Positions 29,649 to 39,265 of a stretch of 64,000 bases of DNA are shown here, piece by piece (positions within the stretch are counted from its first letter, which is position 1; every line of letters begins with the position of its first letter). A program made the position numbers and the translations under genes. Source of the stretch: Mortierella alpina (lineage: Eukaryota; Mortierellomycota; Mortierellomycetes; Mortierellales; Mortierellaceae); NCBI GenBank assembly GCA_029449245.1, contig JANATF010000003.1, forward strand, positions 1,178,001-1,242,000. Reading direction: 5' to 3'. The notes under the pieces are model-generated. The model had not been told where the DNA came from. It was given only the letters and a program-made list of their open reading frames with translations, and made no database searches.

Positions 29649-29977
29649 CTGATCTTCACGATCCCTTTTCTCAACTTGACAAGCGCACGCTGAGTGCGTC
29701 TGGTGACGTCCACATGCTCAACCGCGGCGTTGGCGACAGTTTCCACTGTCTCTTGCAGATCAGGTTCATCGTCCTCTCGGAATCGTCGGCGTCGACACAG
29801 ATGCTGGTCCTAATGAGGCACTCAGTATCGTCCTCTTCGTCCTCCTCAATATTCAAGGCCTCTGCAACTGCCGGCGCCCTTGCGCCTAGACCATCCTTGC
29901 CCAGGAGAGCCTGGACGGCAAGGTTAAGGACATGCGCAAGACACGGCACATGCTGCTTCGATGCGTTGAAGACTCGC
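29649..29977 (-). pseudogene. hAT transposase exon with conserved 'HVPCLAHVLNLAVQ'
   Basis: The acceptor (caaatag) and donor (ATCAG|GTAAAA) are clear, and a Trp codon is split with the previous exon. The start reads 'RVFNASKQHVPCLAHVLNLAVQALL', a hallmark of hAT transposases. The end, 'ALVKLRKGIVKIR', is in a different frame, so one base appears lost between about 29745 and 29830. Either this is a mutation or a very small intron was missed. Confidence 0.75.
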
Positions 29978-30078
29978 CTATTTGAATATGAATTGTGGAA
30001 AGAATAAAGGTTAATTATATTGGTGGGAGTGTTGTTGCTGTGAGCTTGTGGTGGCATAGTGACCCGTGTGTTTCTTAC

Positions 30079-30425
30079 CATTCGTTGTGGTTCATGCGCG
30101 TGTAGTCCTCAAACAGGGAGGCGAGCTTGAGGACATTGGAACCGTTGTCGCTGGTAATCGACATGACTTTCCGCTGCAGGTTGAACTTCTCCACGACGGC
30201 GATGAAGATATCCCGCAACGCCTCGCCTGTGTGTGGACCTCTGAGACGTTCGAAACCAATGGTGATGTCCTGCTGCTTCCAGTCATCATCAATCCAATGG
30301 GCCGTCACGGCTAGAAACGACATTTGATACTTGCTTGTCCAACCATCCAGAGTGAACGAAACCATGGAGACCTTTGCCAGATTCTCTATGATCTGACTCT
30401 CCGCCTCGGTGTACCAGTCCGTAAT
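30079..30425 (-). CDS. hAT transposase catalytic exon
   Basis: Bounded by acceptor 'cactctag' and donor GTAAGA. Encodes 'SFTLDGWTSK' (catalytic Asp motif), 'FLAVTAHWIDDDW' and 'SITSDNGSNVLKL' (the second conserved Asp region). This is the RNase H-like core that excises and joins the transposon. No stops; the reading phase agrees with the next exon. Confidence 0.82.
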
Positions 30426-30546
30426 CTAGAGTGCAAAAGGCAACACCCACGCAGGGAAAGATGTATGGCAATATTTGTTAGAAAAATGTTGACATATGTC
30501 GCGGTTGTTCATATTCATCGCATCCAACGTTCTTCCTTGTCGACGT

Positions 30547-31397
30547 ACCGTCTGGTTATGGTACTTTTGGAGCAAAGCTTCACTTCCTCCGGGGATGGCG
30601 CTGCTGCCGCAATTTTGAGGAGCTCCAGCATATCGGGGGATTCGGCCAACGTGTACGGTAGCTTATGGCGGACCAGGACTTTGCAGAACTGCCTTTGAAG
30701 AATCTCCTTTGAAAACTGCACGGAGCTTCTTTTTCCCAAATTCGTAAAAGCGTTTTTGAGAGGGCCCGACAGGCGAGATCCTTCCTGTGGGGTGGTTGCA
30801 TTGAGTTTATGGTCGCTTATGAGGTGATTCCTGATGTTGCTGGTAGAACTTTTGAGCCATACATAGCCTGTTTTCTGTACACAGCCTTTGACCAAACAGA
30901 AGATCCTGGTCTTGCCGGACTTATCAGTTCGCTTCTCAGACCAGCGCCAAACCCAACTTCCTTCCTTGTCCGACTTGCTTAGCTTGCCCTCTGACTTCCT
31001 CGTTGCGCCTGTTGAAGAGAGTGCCGGGGAGTGTCACAGTATCATAGAATGCCCTCGTACTTCGCCATCCTACTTCGCCATCTGCGCCTCCACGCGCACC
31101 TGCTTCGCCCTCCTCAAAGCACTTCACCTCTCCCTCACATTAGTATAAATACCCTCTCGCCCGTGTATAATAAACATCATCGGTTCCTGCCCCTTCCTCT
31201 TGTTCCCTAGTACTCCTGTCCACCCCCCGGCCTCCCTCTTGTTCCTTGTATCCCTCGTGTCCACACCCTCTTGTCCTGTTGCTATTACAGGGAGGGAAGA
31301 TCAAACGTAGAAACCGAGCGGAGACTTTGTGTTCTGGGCTTCCTAGAATTACGCTGGCATCATCATCGTCTTCCAGTTCCAGTTGCTGTCCGAGGGG
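30547..31397 (-). CDS. hAT transposase N-terminal region with BED zinc finger (cut by a solo LTR)
   Basis: Contains 'SWVWRWSEKR' then a BED-type finger: 'FCLVKGC', 'STSNIRNHLISDHK' (two Cys, two His). A helical segment with 'LLKIAAAAPSPEEVKL' follows. The solo LTR at 31032..31289 lies upstream of the finger. The 5' limit is approximate: a first exon at 31481..31519 (MSESC...) with donor GTAAGC is possible but does not give the right phase, so the true start is unresolved. Confidence 0.65.
31032..31289 (+). repeat. Solo LTR of A family, TSD gggag
   Basis: 258 bp, about 97 percent like the LTR of A by eye. Flanked by gggag (31027..31031 and 31290..31294). Confidence 0.93.
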
Positions 31398-31592
31398 CTA
31401 AAGAGAAAAGAAGAATGGAGGTTAGCTACTGCACAGTTGTAGAGGGATGAAGCGTAACGAAGTTGCTCATTCATGCTTACCATGTCAGCGAAGAGATCAT
31501 TTGAACAAGATTCAGACATTGAACTTGAGAGGATGGAGAGTAGAGGTTATAGGATGCAGAGATGATGGCGAACACAGGCAATGGAGCGCAGA

Positions 31593-31930
31593 TGTCGCGT
31601 CCTCGGCCCTAGGATAAGCGTAGTATCCTAGACCATGCCTTATTTCGCCTTTTAATGCCTTGTCGCCATGCACCCCTTTCACCGAGTGACTTAAATTATA
31701 TCGTGACCGGTGACTATGGGCCCAAGCGGCAATTACGCATTGGTCTCAGTATTTAGTATATATAGTCAGTAGCTCACCCTCTTAGTTGTTCTTCACCTAG
31801 TAACTTGAATAACATCCTTGTCCTTATCCTGAAAAGCCCTCTCTCTGCCACTTCCACGTTCCTGCCCTCTTGTCCTTGTGAAAGGTCATTCTGTCCCTGT
31901 CCCGCCATAACCCTGCCCAGATTCACGACA
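31593..31930 (+). repeat. F2 5' LTR (338 bp)
   Basis: TGTCGCGTCC...TTCACGACA. A hairpin CTAGGATA (31609..31616) / TATCCTAG (31624..31631) is near the start; TATA-like 'agtatatatagtc' is mid-LTR. Confidence 0.95.
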
Positions 31931-31980
31931 TTACTAGGTCAAACAACCTTTGACTTTTCTATCCACGTCCTTGCCCAGCC

Positions 31981-33198
31981 ATGAGTCTCGAAGCTGCCGA
32001 ACAGAACTTTGAAGCCCTCAAAGGTCGCGTCAAAACCATCGAGGATACCATCTCCGGACAAGCCAGCCCAGCCGTAGCGGAGCTCAAGCTCCGCATCCAG
32101 ACACTTGAAACCAAGCTCTCCGCCTACGGTCCCCTCCTCGAGCTCTTGCATGCCAACCACGGTTTCGTCGAAGACCTCATCCATAAGGTGGAGCCAAGGT
32201 TCAAAACAATCGAAAGTCAGGTCGCTGCTTTGATAACCACCAACGAGCACAATACCTTCCAGAAGGATATGCTCAAGGGTCTTAAAACCCTTGCAGAAGC
32301 CACCAAGAATCAGTCGATGACCAAGCCCAAGCTCGACTCTCCCGAGAAGTTCTCTGGTAAAAGAGAAGACTGGAAAAGCTTTCAATCTCAGCTGGAGCTG
32401 TACTTTTTGGCCCAGAGTTCCCAATACCAAACGGACGCAGCCAAGATTATGTTCGCCATCTCCCGCCTCGGGGACACAGCGGCCTACAAGTATATGGAAA
32501 AGCACATCCCTGCCTTCAAGCTAGAGGATGAAGAGCGACCCGCTATCATTAGCAGCATCGACAAGTTCTGGTCGGTCATGACCAAGAATTTTGGGGTCAC
32601 CAACGCCCATATTGTGGCCGAGTCTCAACTTCGCGCCTTGAAGCAGAAGGGTTCTGCGTTGGATTACACCAACAAGTTCGTCCAGCTGGTCGCTGACACC
32701 GAGTGGAACGACGCTGCCAAGATCTCCCAGTACCGTATCGGCCTTAAGGAATCTGTCCAAGAAGCCATGTCCCGCCAAGAAGAGCCTCGAAAGTTCTCCG
32801 AGTTCTCTGACTTGGCCATTGAAATTGACACTCGCCAGTATGGTTACTTCCTGCAAAAACAACCTGTGCGCTCCTCCACAATCACCGTAACCGCCAACCG
32901 CAGCTCTACTCCCGTGTCTACCCCACGACAGTTTGTCTCCGCCGCGCCAGCTCCCGCCCCGTCCATGGCCATGGACCTCAGTCACGCCCAACACCGCCCT
33001 GTGAGCACCGAAGAGAAACAACGCCGCAGAGACAACGATCTCTGTAGTTATTGTGGATTGGAAGGACACTGGGTCAAGGAGTGTCCCACCAAGCCCTCAA
33101 CCTCCAAGTTTGGTAACAAGGCCCAACACTCGCTCTCTAGTGTCGTCACAGCCAACACTAACCCCTTCGTGTTCAATTTGGGAAACGAGAATGCCTAG
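31981..33198 (+). CDS. gag: Gag of element F2
   Basis: 405 residues, very close to F1 gag except in the coiled N-terminus. Coiled coil about 1-110, capsid-like core about 115-280 ('PEKFSGKREDWKSFQSQLE'), 'MAMDLSHAQHR', then zinc knuckle 'CSYCGLEGHWVKEC'. The ATG is 51 bp after the LTR. The stop TAG lies inside the frameshift stem. Confidence 0.94.
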   Translation: MSLEAAEQNFEALKGRVKTIEDTISGQASPAVAELKLRIQTLETKLSAYGPLLELLHANHGFVEDLIHKVEPRFKTIESQVAALITTNEHNTFQKDMLKGLKTLAEATKNQSMTKPKLDSPEKFSGKREDWKSFQSQLELYFLAQSSQYQTDAAKIMFAISRLGDTAAYKYMEKHIPAFKLEDEERPAIISSIDKFWSVMTKNFGVTNAHIVAESQLRALKQKGSALDYTNKFVQLVADTEWNDAAKISQYRIGLKESVQEAMSRQEEPRKFSEFSDLAIEIDTRQYGYFLQKQPVRSSTITVTANRSSTPVSTPRQFVSAAPAPAPSMAMDLSHAQHRPVSTEEKQRRRDNDLCSYCGLEGHWVKECPTKPSTSKFGNKAQHSLSSVVTANTNPFVFNLGNENA

Positions 33199-33224
33199 TA
33201 AAAAATGGAGAAGCCCAACTAGGC
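33180..33224 (+). promoter_or_regulatory. -1 frameshift cassette of F2
   Basis: GGGAAAC at 33180..33186 in gag register, 6-nt spacer gagaat, stem GCCTAG (33193..33198) / CTAGGC (33219..33224). The pol frame is open from the slip to the protease. Confidence 0.87.
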
Positions 33225-36200
33225 GACCTTTATAACTCTTCTCCGATTGACCAAACTATTCACGACTCCACTCCCATCACAATTCCTGTCACCCTTTACT
33301 TCGAAGGCTCCTCCCTCCCTGTCAATGCTATGATTGACTCCGGAGCCACAATATCTTTCATTCACCAAAACCTCGCCAAAGCACACAGTCTCCCCCTCGT
33401 AGAACAAAAACTCCATATTGCACTCGCCAATGGATCCATCCACACTTCTCAAAATGCCACACGTCTTGTCATGCAATCCAGCCCAGAACACTTCGAAGTA
33501 CAATCCTTCCAACTCATCACCCTCGGTCACTACTCCGTGATCCTTGGAATGGACTGGCTAAAAAAGCACAGCCCCTCCATTGACTGGGATCGGAGAACAG
33601 TGACCCTCTCTTGTGCTCAAAACCACAATCTGTCCACCTTATCCCATCTTGCTCAATCCACGTTACCTACAAACATCCTGCCTTTTAACAATCAACCACG
33701 ATCTGCTTCCCCTCCCCTGATACCAAGACAAACCCCAACCCAAATCAATTACCCGCCTGTCCCTGTTAAGAACCCGTCATCCATGGATATCGCCCTGATC
33801 AGCAACGCCAACTTCTGCCAACTGCTAAAGCAAAACCAAGGTGTTGGTTACATGATGGACATCTCTCAAATCGAAGAATTGTCCACCGCAACCCTCAGTA
33901 ATGACGAACCAGCAATCCAACTCCCAGACAAATACGCTGAGTATGCTCAGGTATTCTCCAAGACTCATGCGGACAAACTTCCGCCACACCGACCTTATGA
34001 CCACAGCATCCCCATTGCAGAAGGCGCCAACATCCCATTTGGACCTGTCTACAACCTCTCCCAGACAGAGCTCAAGGCTCTGCATGAATACCTCAAGGAA
34101 AACCTGGCTAAAGGTTTCATTCGCCGCTCGGAGTCTCCAGCCGGTGCGCCCATCCTATTTGTCAAGAAAAAAGACGGCTCTCTTCGTCTTTGTGTCGACT
34201 ATCGCGGCCTCAACAAAATCACCACTCCAAATCGATGCCCTCTACCACTGATATCCGAAACCTTTGATCAGTTAGGGAAGGCCAAGTACTTCACCAAGTT
34301 GGATATGCGCGGGGCCTACAACCTCCTGCGAATAGCCAAGGGCGACGAATGGAAGACGGCCTTCCGTTGTCGATACGGCCATTTTGAGTATCAGGTTATG
34401 CCGTTTGGACTTATGAATGCTCCGGGCACCTTCCAGGCATTTGTGAATGATGTTTTGCGGGACTACCTAGACGACTTTGTAGTGGTCTACTTGGACGATA
34501 TTCTTATTTATTCAGAGTCACTGGAAGTCCACACCAAACAGGTCAAGAAGGTCCTTGAAAAGTTGGAAGCCGCCGGCATTTGTCTCAAACTTGAGAAATG
34601 CGCGTTCGATCAGCAAGAGGTCTCGTTCCTGGGATTCGTCATTGGTGTAAACGGCATCTCGATGGATCCTGCCAAGGTGGCCGCCATCCAAGAATGGGCC
34701 ACCCCCAAGTCTGCTTTTGACATTCAGGTGTTCCTCGGTCTCGCAAACTTTTATCGCCGCTTCGTTAAAAACTACTCCAAGATCGCCACCCCGCTCACGG
34801 CTCTGCTCAAAAAGGATGCCAAGTTCCACTGGTCCAAGGTCACTCAAGCCGCTTTTGACGAACTCAAAGCACGCCTCATGTCCGGACCCATCCTCCGCCA
34901 CTTCGACCCCGCAAAAGCATGTGTCATCGAGGCCGATGCCTCTGACTATGCTCTAGGCGGTGTTTGCAGCCAGTACGATGATGAAGACCGCCTCCATCCT
35001 GTCGCCTTCTACTCAAGAAAACTCCTGCCCGCTGAGATGAACTACCAGATCTATGACAAAGAGCTCTTGGCTATTGTGTGCGCTTTCAAGCACTGGCGAC
35101 ACTACCTCGAGTTTTCTGCCTCCACCACTGTGGTACTTACTGATCATCGCAATTTAGAATATTTCACAACTACCCGCAACCTTAGCCGCCGCCAAGTTCG
35201 ATGGTCCGAAGTCCTTTCGGACTACAACTTTGTTATCAAGTACCGCCCAGGCTCGCAGAACGCCGCCGCGGACTCGTTGTCTCGGAGAGACAAACCTGAA
35301 GGGGGGGCTGCACTAGGCAAAACTGCCTTGACCCTCCTGCCACCGATCCAATTTTTGAACCTCCTACAAGCATTGCCACTACTCCCTGAAAAAACCGCAA
35401 TCCAAGATTTGATCAAAACCTTGCTCCCAAACGACCCTACCTTTAGCACCGTCCTTGCCGAGACCATCGAGACCCCAGATCCCGAGGGTCCCTACTCTGT
35501 CCAAGACGGCCTTCTGCTACATGACGGCTTGGTCTGTGTGCCCGACGATCCTGACCTCAAGAAAATGATTCTAGAGGAATGTCATGACTCTCTCACCGCG
35601 GGTCATTTTGGTATCACTAAAACATTTGATCTGGTCTCTCGCACCTTTTTCTGGCCCAGCATGCGACAGTACATCAAGAAATACGTTGGCGGATGCGATA
35701 TTTGCCAGCGCAGTAAGTCTGCCAACCACAAGCCATATGGTCTTCTGCAGCCCTTGCCGATCCCAGACCGACCCTGGTCCTCGATCTCAGTCGACTTTAT
35801 CACGCAGCTCCCAGCCTCCAAGGGTTACACTGCGATATGCGTCTTTGTCGACCGATTCACCAAGATGGCACACTTTGCCCCCACCACAGACACTGTGGAT
35901 GCAGAAGGCACTGTCCAGCTCTTCTTTGAGAAAGTCTTCTCCGCCCACGGTCTTCCTGATGATGTCGTCTCCGATAGAGGCGTTACATTTACTTCCAAGT
36001 TCACCCAGACGATCTTCAAAGCTCTCCAGATCGAACAGAAGCTGTCGACTGCGTTCCACCCAAGAACCGATGGCCAGACTGAGAGAGTTAACTCCATTCT
36101 CGAACAGTACTTACGCTGCTACATCGACTATCAGCAGTCGAACTGGAGCACTCTTCTTCCACTCGCAGAGTTCACTTATAATAACGCCGAACACTCATCT

Positions 36201-36863
36201 ACAAACACGACTCCTTTCTTCGCTAACTTTGGTTTCCATCCCAAGTTCTCCGTCACTGCACCCAGGGTTACTAAGGACAACACCCCTTGCCCTGACCACA
36301 TCAAGGCCCTTCATGACATCCACTCCGAATTGAAGTTCAACATCCAGTCCGCGAATGAGAGACATGCGCGGCATTTCGATACCAAAACCATAACTCAACC
36401 TGATTTCGATGTTGGTGACAAAGTTTGGTTGGACGCCCGAAACCTCCGCACCGAACGACCGGTCAAGAAGTTAGACTACAAACGAGTTGGTCCTTTTCAC
36501 ATCCTTGAGAAGGTTGGAACTCGCTCATACCGCCTGGACCTCCCAAGAACCATGAGGGTCCATCCGGTCTTCCACGTCAGTCTTCTCGAGCGTTTCCGCC
36601 CAGATACCATACCGGGTCGAACTCCCAAGCCTATCCCTCCACTCATCGTTGCTGGAGAAGAAGAATTCGAAGTCGAAGCCATTCTCGACTCCAGATTGGT
36701 CCGGGGCAAACTCCTATATCATGTCCACTGGAAGGGATACCCCATATCTGCGCGCACTTGGGAGCCAGCCGAGTTTGTGCAAGGCGCCCCTAAACTCATC
36801 AAACAGTTTCATCTTGCTCATCCTCACAAACCCGGACCTACGCTTCGCGGAGCTCAGCCCTAG
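33186..36863 (+). CDS. pol: Pol of element F2
   Basis: 1,225 residues from the slip. Protease 'MIDSGATISFIH', RT 'YLDDILIYS', RNase H 'EADASDYALGG', integrase zinc site ending 'CDICQRSK', DDE residues in 'VDFITQLP', 'SDRGVTFTS' and 'QTERVNSI', and C-terminal chromodomain 'YHVHWKGYPISARTWEP'. It ends 10 bp before the LTR, where the purine tract ATGGGGAGG lies. Intact by eye. Confidence 0.95.
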   Translation, partial: RECLVKNGEAQLGDLYNSSPIDQTIHDSTPITIPVTLYFEGSSLPVNAMIDSGATISFIHQNLAKAHSLPLVEQKLHIALANGSIHTSQNATRLVMQSSPEHFEVQSFQLITLGHYSVILGMDWLKKHSPSIDWDRRTVTLSCAQNHNLSTLSHLAQSTLPTNILPFNNQPRSASPPLIPRQTPTQINYPPVPVKNPSSMDIALISNANFCQLLKQNQGVGYMMDISQIEELSTATLSNDEPAIQLPDKYAEYAQVFSKTHADKLPPHRPYDHSIPIAEGANIPFGPVYNLSQTELKALHEYLKENLAKGFIRRSESPAGAPILFVKKKDGSLRLCVDYRGLNKITTPNRCPLPLISETFDQLGKAKYFTKLDMRGAYNLLRIAKGDEWKTAFRCRYGHFEYQVMPFGLMNAPGTFQAFVNDVLRDYLDDFVVVYLDDILIYSESLEVHTKQVKKVLEKLEAAGICLKLEKCAFDQQEVSFLGFVIGVNGISMDPAKVAAIQEWATPKSAFDIQVFLGLANFYRRFVKNYSKIATPLTALLKKDAKFHWSKVTQAAFDELKARLMSGPILRHFDPAKACVIEADASDYALGGVCSQYDDEDRLHPVAFYSRKLLPAEMNYQIYDKELLAIVCAFKHWRHYLEFSASTTVVLTDHRNLEYFTTTRNLSRRQVRWSEVLSDYNFVIKYRPGSQNAAADSLSRRDKPEGGAALGKTALTLLPPIQFLNLLQALPLLPEKTAIQDLIKTLLPNDPTFSTVLAETIETPDPEGPYSVQDGLLLHDGLVCVPDDPDLKKMILEECHDSLTAGHFGITKTFDLVSRTFFWPSMRQYIKKYVGGCDICQRSKSANHKPYGLLQPLPIPDRPWSSISVDFITQLPASKGYTAICVFVDRFTKMAHFAPTTDTVDAEGTVQLFFEKVFSAHGLPDDVVSDRGVTFTSKFTQTIFKALQIEQKLSTAFHPRTDGQTERVNSILEQYLRCYIDYQQSNWSTLLPLAEFTYNNAEHSSTNTTPFFANFGFHPKFSVTAPRVTKDNTPCPDHIKALHDIHSELKFNIQSANERHARHFDTKTITQPDFDVGDKVWLDARNLRTERPVKKLDYKRVGPFHILEKVGTRSYRLDLPRTMRVHPVFHVSLLERFRPDTIPGRTPKPIPPLIVAGEEEFEVEAILDSRLVRGKLLYHVHWKGYPISARTWEPAEFVQGAPKLIKQFHLAHPHKPGPTLRGAQP

Positions 36864-36873
36864 ATGGGGAGGT

Positions 36874-37211
36874 TGTCGCGTCCTCGGCCCTAGGATAAGC
36901 GTAGTATCCTAGACCATGCCTTATTTCGCCTTTTAATGCCTTGTCGCCATGCACCCCTTTCACCGAGTGACTTAAATTATATCGTGACCGGTGACTATGG
37001 GCCCAAGCGGCAATTACGCATTGGTCTCAGTATTTAGTATATATAGTCAGTAGCTCACCCTCTTAGTTGTTCTTCACCTAGTAACTTGAATAACATCCTT
37101 GTCCTTATCCTGAAAAGCCCTCTCTCTGCCACTTCCACGTTCCTGCCCTCTTGTCCTTGTGAAAGGTCATTCTGTCCCTGTCCCGCCATAACCCTGCCCA
37201 GATTCACGACA
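36874..37211 (+). repeat. F2 3' LTR (338 bp)
   Basis: Appears identical to 31593..31930 and is followed by the second gcaga. Confidence 0.95.
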
Positions 37212-37216
37212 GCAGA

Positions 37217-37589
37217 GATGATGCTGAGCAGAGAAGATTGCGAGCTGCAATGGTGGAATGAGACGCAAGAAGGAGAATGAAGAATGAGATGCTGAGGCAA
37301 GAGACTGGAGATGAGAGAAGGAAAGAAAAGAGAGAACTAATGACAAGCTTAGATGGTCGAATGTAAAAAGAGGAGCAAAATGAGAGAGAGATGATTCGCG
37401 ATTCATGTTGGACATGGTTGTATGTACTTGTACTCGTGAAGGAACGGGGTAATGAATGGCGTTGTTGTTTTTTCAAACAGAAAAGAAAAAAGAAAAAACA
37501 AATGCAGCGTTAGCGTACTTTCAAGATGCTAAAGAAAAGAAATGCATGCACGCCAATCACATATAGTTATATGTTGGTACACAAACCTG
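37217..37589. other. hAT 5' noncoding region
   Basis: Lies between F2 and the right subterminal array. AT-rich, with A/G runs (about 37470..37500). No convincing gene. Probably the promoter and leader side of the transposase, by position. Confidence 0.5.
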
Positions 37590-38044
37590 TTTTCGGATGA
37601 ATGTCGGATCGAATGAAAGTCGGATCGGATCAACGTCGGATCGGATAATAGTCGGATCGGATGACAGTCGGATCGGATAATAGTCGGATCGGATAATAGT
37701 CGGATCGGATGACAGTCGGATCGGATAATAGTCGGATCGGATAATAGTCGGATCGGATAATAGTCGGATCGGATCAACGTCGGATCGAATGACAGCTGAG
37801 TCGGATGAAAGTATGATGGGATAAATGTCAAGTCGAATGAGCGTCGGATCGAATAAAATGTCGGATCGGATGAGCGTCGGATCGAATGAACGTCGGATCG
37901 AATAGGCGTCGGATCGAATAAAGTCGGATCGGATGGGAGCTTCATCCGACAAACGTCGGATCGGATAGAGGCATCATCCGTATCCGAAAAGTCGGATCGA
38001 ATGCGGATCGGATGTCGGATGTCGGATATTCGTGAGAAACCGTA
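37590..38044. repeat. hAT right subterminal 16-bp repeats and terminus
   Basis: About 22 units of the form 'gtcggatcggataata', inverted relative to the left array, ending with the complement of TACGGTTTCTCA at 38044. Confidence 0.82.
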
Positions 38045-38572
38045 GACTCAGGTACACAGTCCCTGAGCCCCACACCGACTAGGACATGACAGACTCCACC
38101 TCCAGATTGTCGCCTGGTGGTTTAGCCTGACATCCTTGGGTAGAGGGATTTAAACCTCAGAAGTACTGGATCCAAATGAGTGTACAGCTCAATATGGGTT
38201 CAGTAGAAGAAGGAAAACAGTGAAGATCGGGCAAGCCTTCGACATAGATAGAGATAGGGAAAAACGAGAAACCTATCGTGTATATGATGGGACAAAAGAT
38301 AGAAACCCAGCGACAGAGTATGCGTCTGCAGAACGACAGCTGTCATAAAAATACAACCAAAGATAAGGATGGTTGGCACTTGTGTGTGCAAAGTCGAAAT
38401 GGCAAAACGCAATGCGAGAAAAGACCATTGGCATAGACTGCAAAGCAGATGCACGATCAGTGCATCACTGAGAAACAGCAACTGTAAAAACTCAGTATAA
38501 AAATAAAGCGCGCGTGGAACACAGGGGTCCGTGTTATGTAAGTGAGTGCATTTGCGAGTGCGACCCCCTCTC
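38045..38572 (-). repeat. Inverted fragment of B: LTR start plus 3' noncoding region
   Basis: Reads, in minus sense, like B from about 56186 to its 3' LTR: noncoding region, purine tract, then about 49 bp of the 211-bp LTR, cut at gactcagg by the hAT end. It lacks an 85-bp stretch that B has at about 56636..56720. Confidence 0.8.
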
Positions 38573-38669
38573 CCTGTGCCGGATTGACCATCCTAGCATA
38601 GTTTTACCCTTAATATTTTTAGTTAGCGAAGATTAGTGTGGACGTGTCCTTTAATGCCCACGTCCACAG
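38573..38669. other. Unassigned 97 bp with a perfect hairpin
   Basis: Contains TGTGGACGTG (38637..38646) and CACGTCCACA (38659..38668), a 10-bp perfect inverted repeat with a 12-nt loop. It matches no other part of the window. Confidence 0.5.
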
Positions 38670-39054
38670 TGTGACGAAGAGATTGGGGATCCGCCCAAAA
38701 TAGCAGGGAAATAGTACAGGACCACTGCGAAGCTAGGATCCCTTCTCTCATATGCCCTACCTCAGTAATATCAAGATTTCATTTCCCTCTCTAAAATCAA
38801 CATCAGTACCCCCCTTATAGCCACCACAGTTTTCATAGTTTCAGTGTAACACTCCAAGTTTATATATCTTATAAAAGAAGCCCCAGCCTTGGACTTTGGT
38901 TCGAGGTCTGTTTCCTTCCCCAAAATCGTATCATATACACTGAATTGTAAGAACATCGTTCCCATACTCATTCTCACCTCACTGACAACCATTGCGGTTA
39001 GTTACTCTGCCACAGCTCTCCCACACATATATACCGCGGCCACAGCAAGAGCAG
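38670..39054 (+). repeat. Truncated copy of W
   Basis: Starts TGTGACGAAG, the complement of the W end at 16510, and follows W for 385 bp, including a 'cttataaaaga' TATA-like box. It is cut at 'gagcag' where B begins. Confidence 0.85.
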
Positions 39055-39265
39055 TGTCATGTCCTAGTCGGTGTGGGGCTCAGGGACTGTGTACCTGAGT
39101 CGCACCTCCCTTTTTATTTCTACAAGAACCAAATATCTACTGTGACGTGATCATGGGGCCCGATATAAGGGCTCCATGAGCGCGGATCAAAATAAACCCT
39201 CTCTTTGTTCTCGTTGACTTCAGTACCTAGTAAGTTAGTATCTCATAATCATATAGAATATCACA
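39055..39265 (+). repeat. Element B 5' LTR (211 bp)
   Basis: TGTCATGTCC...GAATATCACA. 'caaaataaaccctctc' lies near the 3' part. It is followed by TTTTTTTCAACG, with no TGG-type primer site. Confidence 0.9.

Larger units (their letters stand above)
31593..37211 (+). mobile_element. Element F2: intact gypsy chromovirus, TSD gcaga
   Basis: 5,619 bp with 338-bp LTRs that look identical. gcaga lies at 31588..31592 and 37212..37216. Same family as F1 and F3, in opposite orientation to F1. Inserted in the 5' region of the hAT. Confidence 0.95.
13855..38044 (-). mobile_element. hAT DNA transposon (about 3.9 kb of its own sequence) with five insertions
   Basis: Ends are near-identical inverted termini: TAGGGTTTCTCA at 13855 and its complement (TACGGTTTCTCA) ending at 38044. 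Each end carries 16-bp subterminal repeats. Between them lies a minus-strand transposase gene in pieces. Removing Y, M, the H and A solo LTRs and F2 with one TSD copy each leaves about 3,949 bp, a normal autonomous hAT size. The expected 8-bp TSD is absent: the left flank is gtgctggc (in R2) and the right is gactcagg (in a B LTR). Confidence 0.8.

Noticed and set aside
31481-31519. First exon of hAT transposase (13 codons, donor GTAAGC)
   Set aside because: Good start and donor, but joining to 31397 gives a frame that stops before the BED finger; kept only as a possibility.
32521-33069. Minus-strand ORF of 182 aa opposite F2 gag, and similar at 25579..26193
   Set aside because: Appears in F1, F2 and F3 only because gag is conserved; antisense shadow.
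35584-36333. Plus-strand ORF of 249 aa inside F2
   Set aside because: Overlaps the integrase in another frame; Ser/Thr-rich composition is a codon-shift artefact.
13847-38052. Attempt to call an 8-bp TSD for the large hAT
   Set aside because: gtgctggc and gactcagg do not match, even allowing shifts of one or two bases.
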